Of a stretch of DNA of 64,000 nucleotides, positions 63,842 to 64,000 are shown in pieces; the stretch's first letter is position 1; every line of letters starts with the position of its first letter. Origin of the DNA: Zygnema circumcarinatum (taxonomy: Eukaryota; Streptophyta; Zygnematophyceae; Zygnematales; Zygnemataceae); contig CM074805.1 in the NCBI GenBank assembly GCA_037447605.1, positions 4,759,631 to 4,823,630 of the forward strand, given 5' to 3'. The notes under the pieces were generated by a model. It ran no database searches and was not told where the DNA came from. It saw only the letters and a list, made by a program, of their open reading frames with translations. A program made the position numbers and the translations under genes.

Positions 63842-64000
63842 CTGCACAGCGGTAGGTCTGCCCGAAAAAAAAAGGGGGGGGGGGGGAGGGGAGAGGGAGG
63901 GCGGTAAACAGCGAGAAAACGAGGTCAATGTAACGAAATCAAATATTACTCAACATTGTAAGGGGAAAGGAAAGAAATTCTGACAATGCAAGGTGAAATC
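63842..64000. other. right edge: PPR intron with poly-A/poly-G run
   Basis: Read on the minus strand this is the intron upstream of the first visible PPR exon. It has a run of A then G (63865-63890 on the + strand). No exon is visible. Confidence 0.5.

Overview
This is a 64 kb piece of intron-rich nuclear DNA from a green-lineage eukaryote, most likely a streptophyte (charophyte alga or early-diverging land plant). The gene set points there: a plant-type RAR1 with CHORD-I, CCCH and CHORD-II, a short PH-less ORP3A-type oxysterol-binding protein, an ILR1/IAR3-type auxin-conjugate hydrolase, a plant-specific BAR/hydroxyproline-rich protein like Arabidopsis At2g33490, plant telo-boxes, and plant-like GT-AG introns. 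The species cannot be fixed from the sequence alone. No bacterial, viral or plasmid genes were recognised.

Eleven protein genes were rebuilt by hand from splice sites. For every gene complete in the window, exon lengths sum to a multiple of three and splice phases agree across each junction. In order: (1) BAR/At2g33490-like, + strand, 5' end off-window, to 5851; (2) mitoribosomal protein mL43, - strand, 8738-7790; (3) NOPCHAP1-like snoRNP-assembly chaperone, +, 9494-11745; (4) CWF19L2 spliceosome-disassembly factor, -, 18667-12334; (5) ILR1-like amidohydrolase, +, 19322-24580; (6) organellar ClpX, +, 25459-31880; (7) RAR1, -, 35557-33077; (8) a giant multi-PHD, Q-rich chromatin protein, +, 36824-44111; (9) ORP3-like lipid transfer protein, +, 46331-50442; (10) a secreted-type amidase, +, 54805-59287; (11) a PPR protein, -, 63841-60453, 5' end off-window.

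Genes 2/3, 4/5 and 7/8 are divergent pairs with short shared promoters. Pairs 1/2, 3/4, 6/7 and 10/11 converge. Nothing here is an operon. Several genes serve RNA and ribosome biology (mL43, NOPCHAP1, CWF19L2, PPR), but the neighbourhood is otherwise functionally mixed.

Non-genic structure stands out. Long homopurine/homopyrimidine tracts fill introns and some UTRs. A 4.4 kb gap (50443-54804) holds a 1.46 kb terminal-inverted-repeat, foldback DNA element with a 41-bp GTAC repeat array. The most notable regulatory signal is a composite matching the ER-stress response element, CCAAT-N9-CCACG. It occurs six times perfectly, mostly as head-to-head palindromic pairs: in the mL43/NOPCHAP1 promoter, just upstream of ORP3 (one half degenerate), and in the core of the foldback element. 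A candidate box C/D snoRNA with a terminal stem lies in a ClpX intron.
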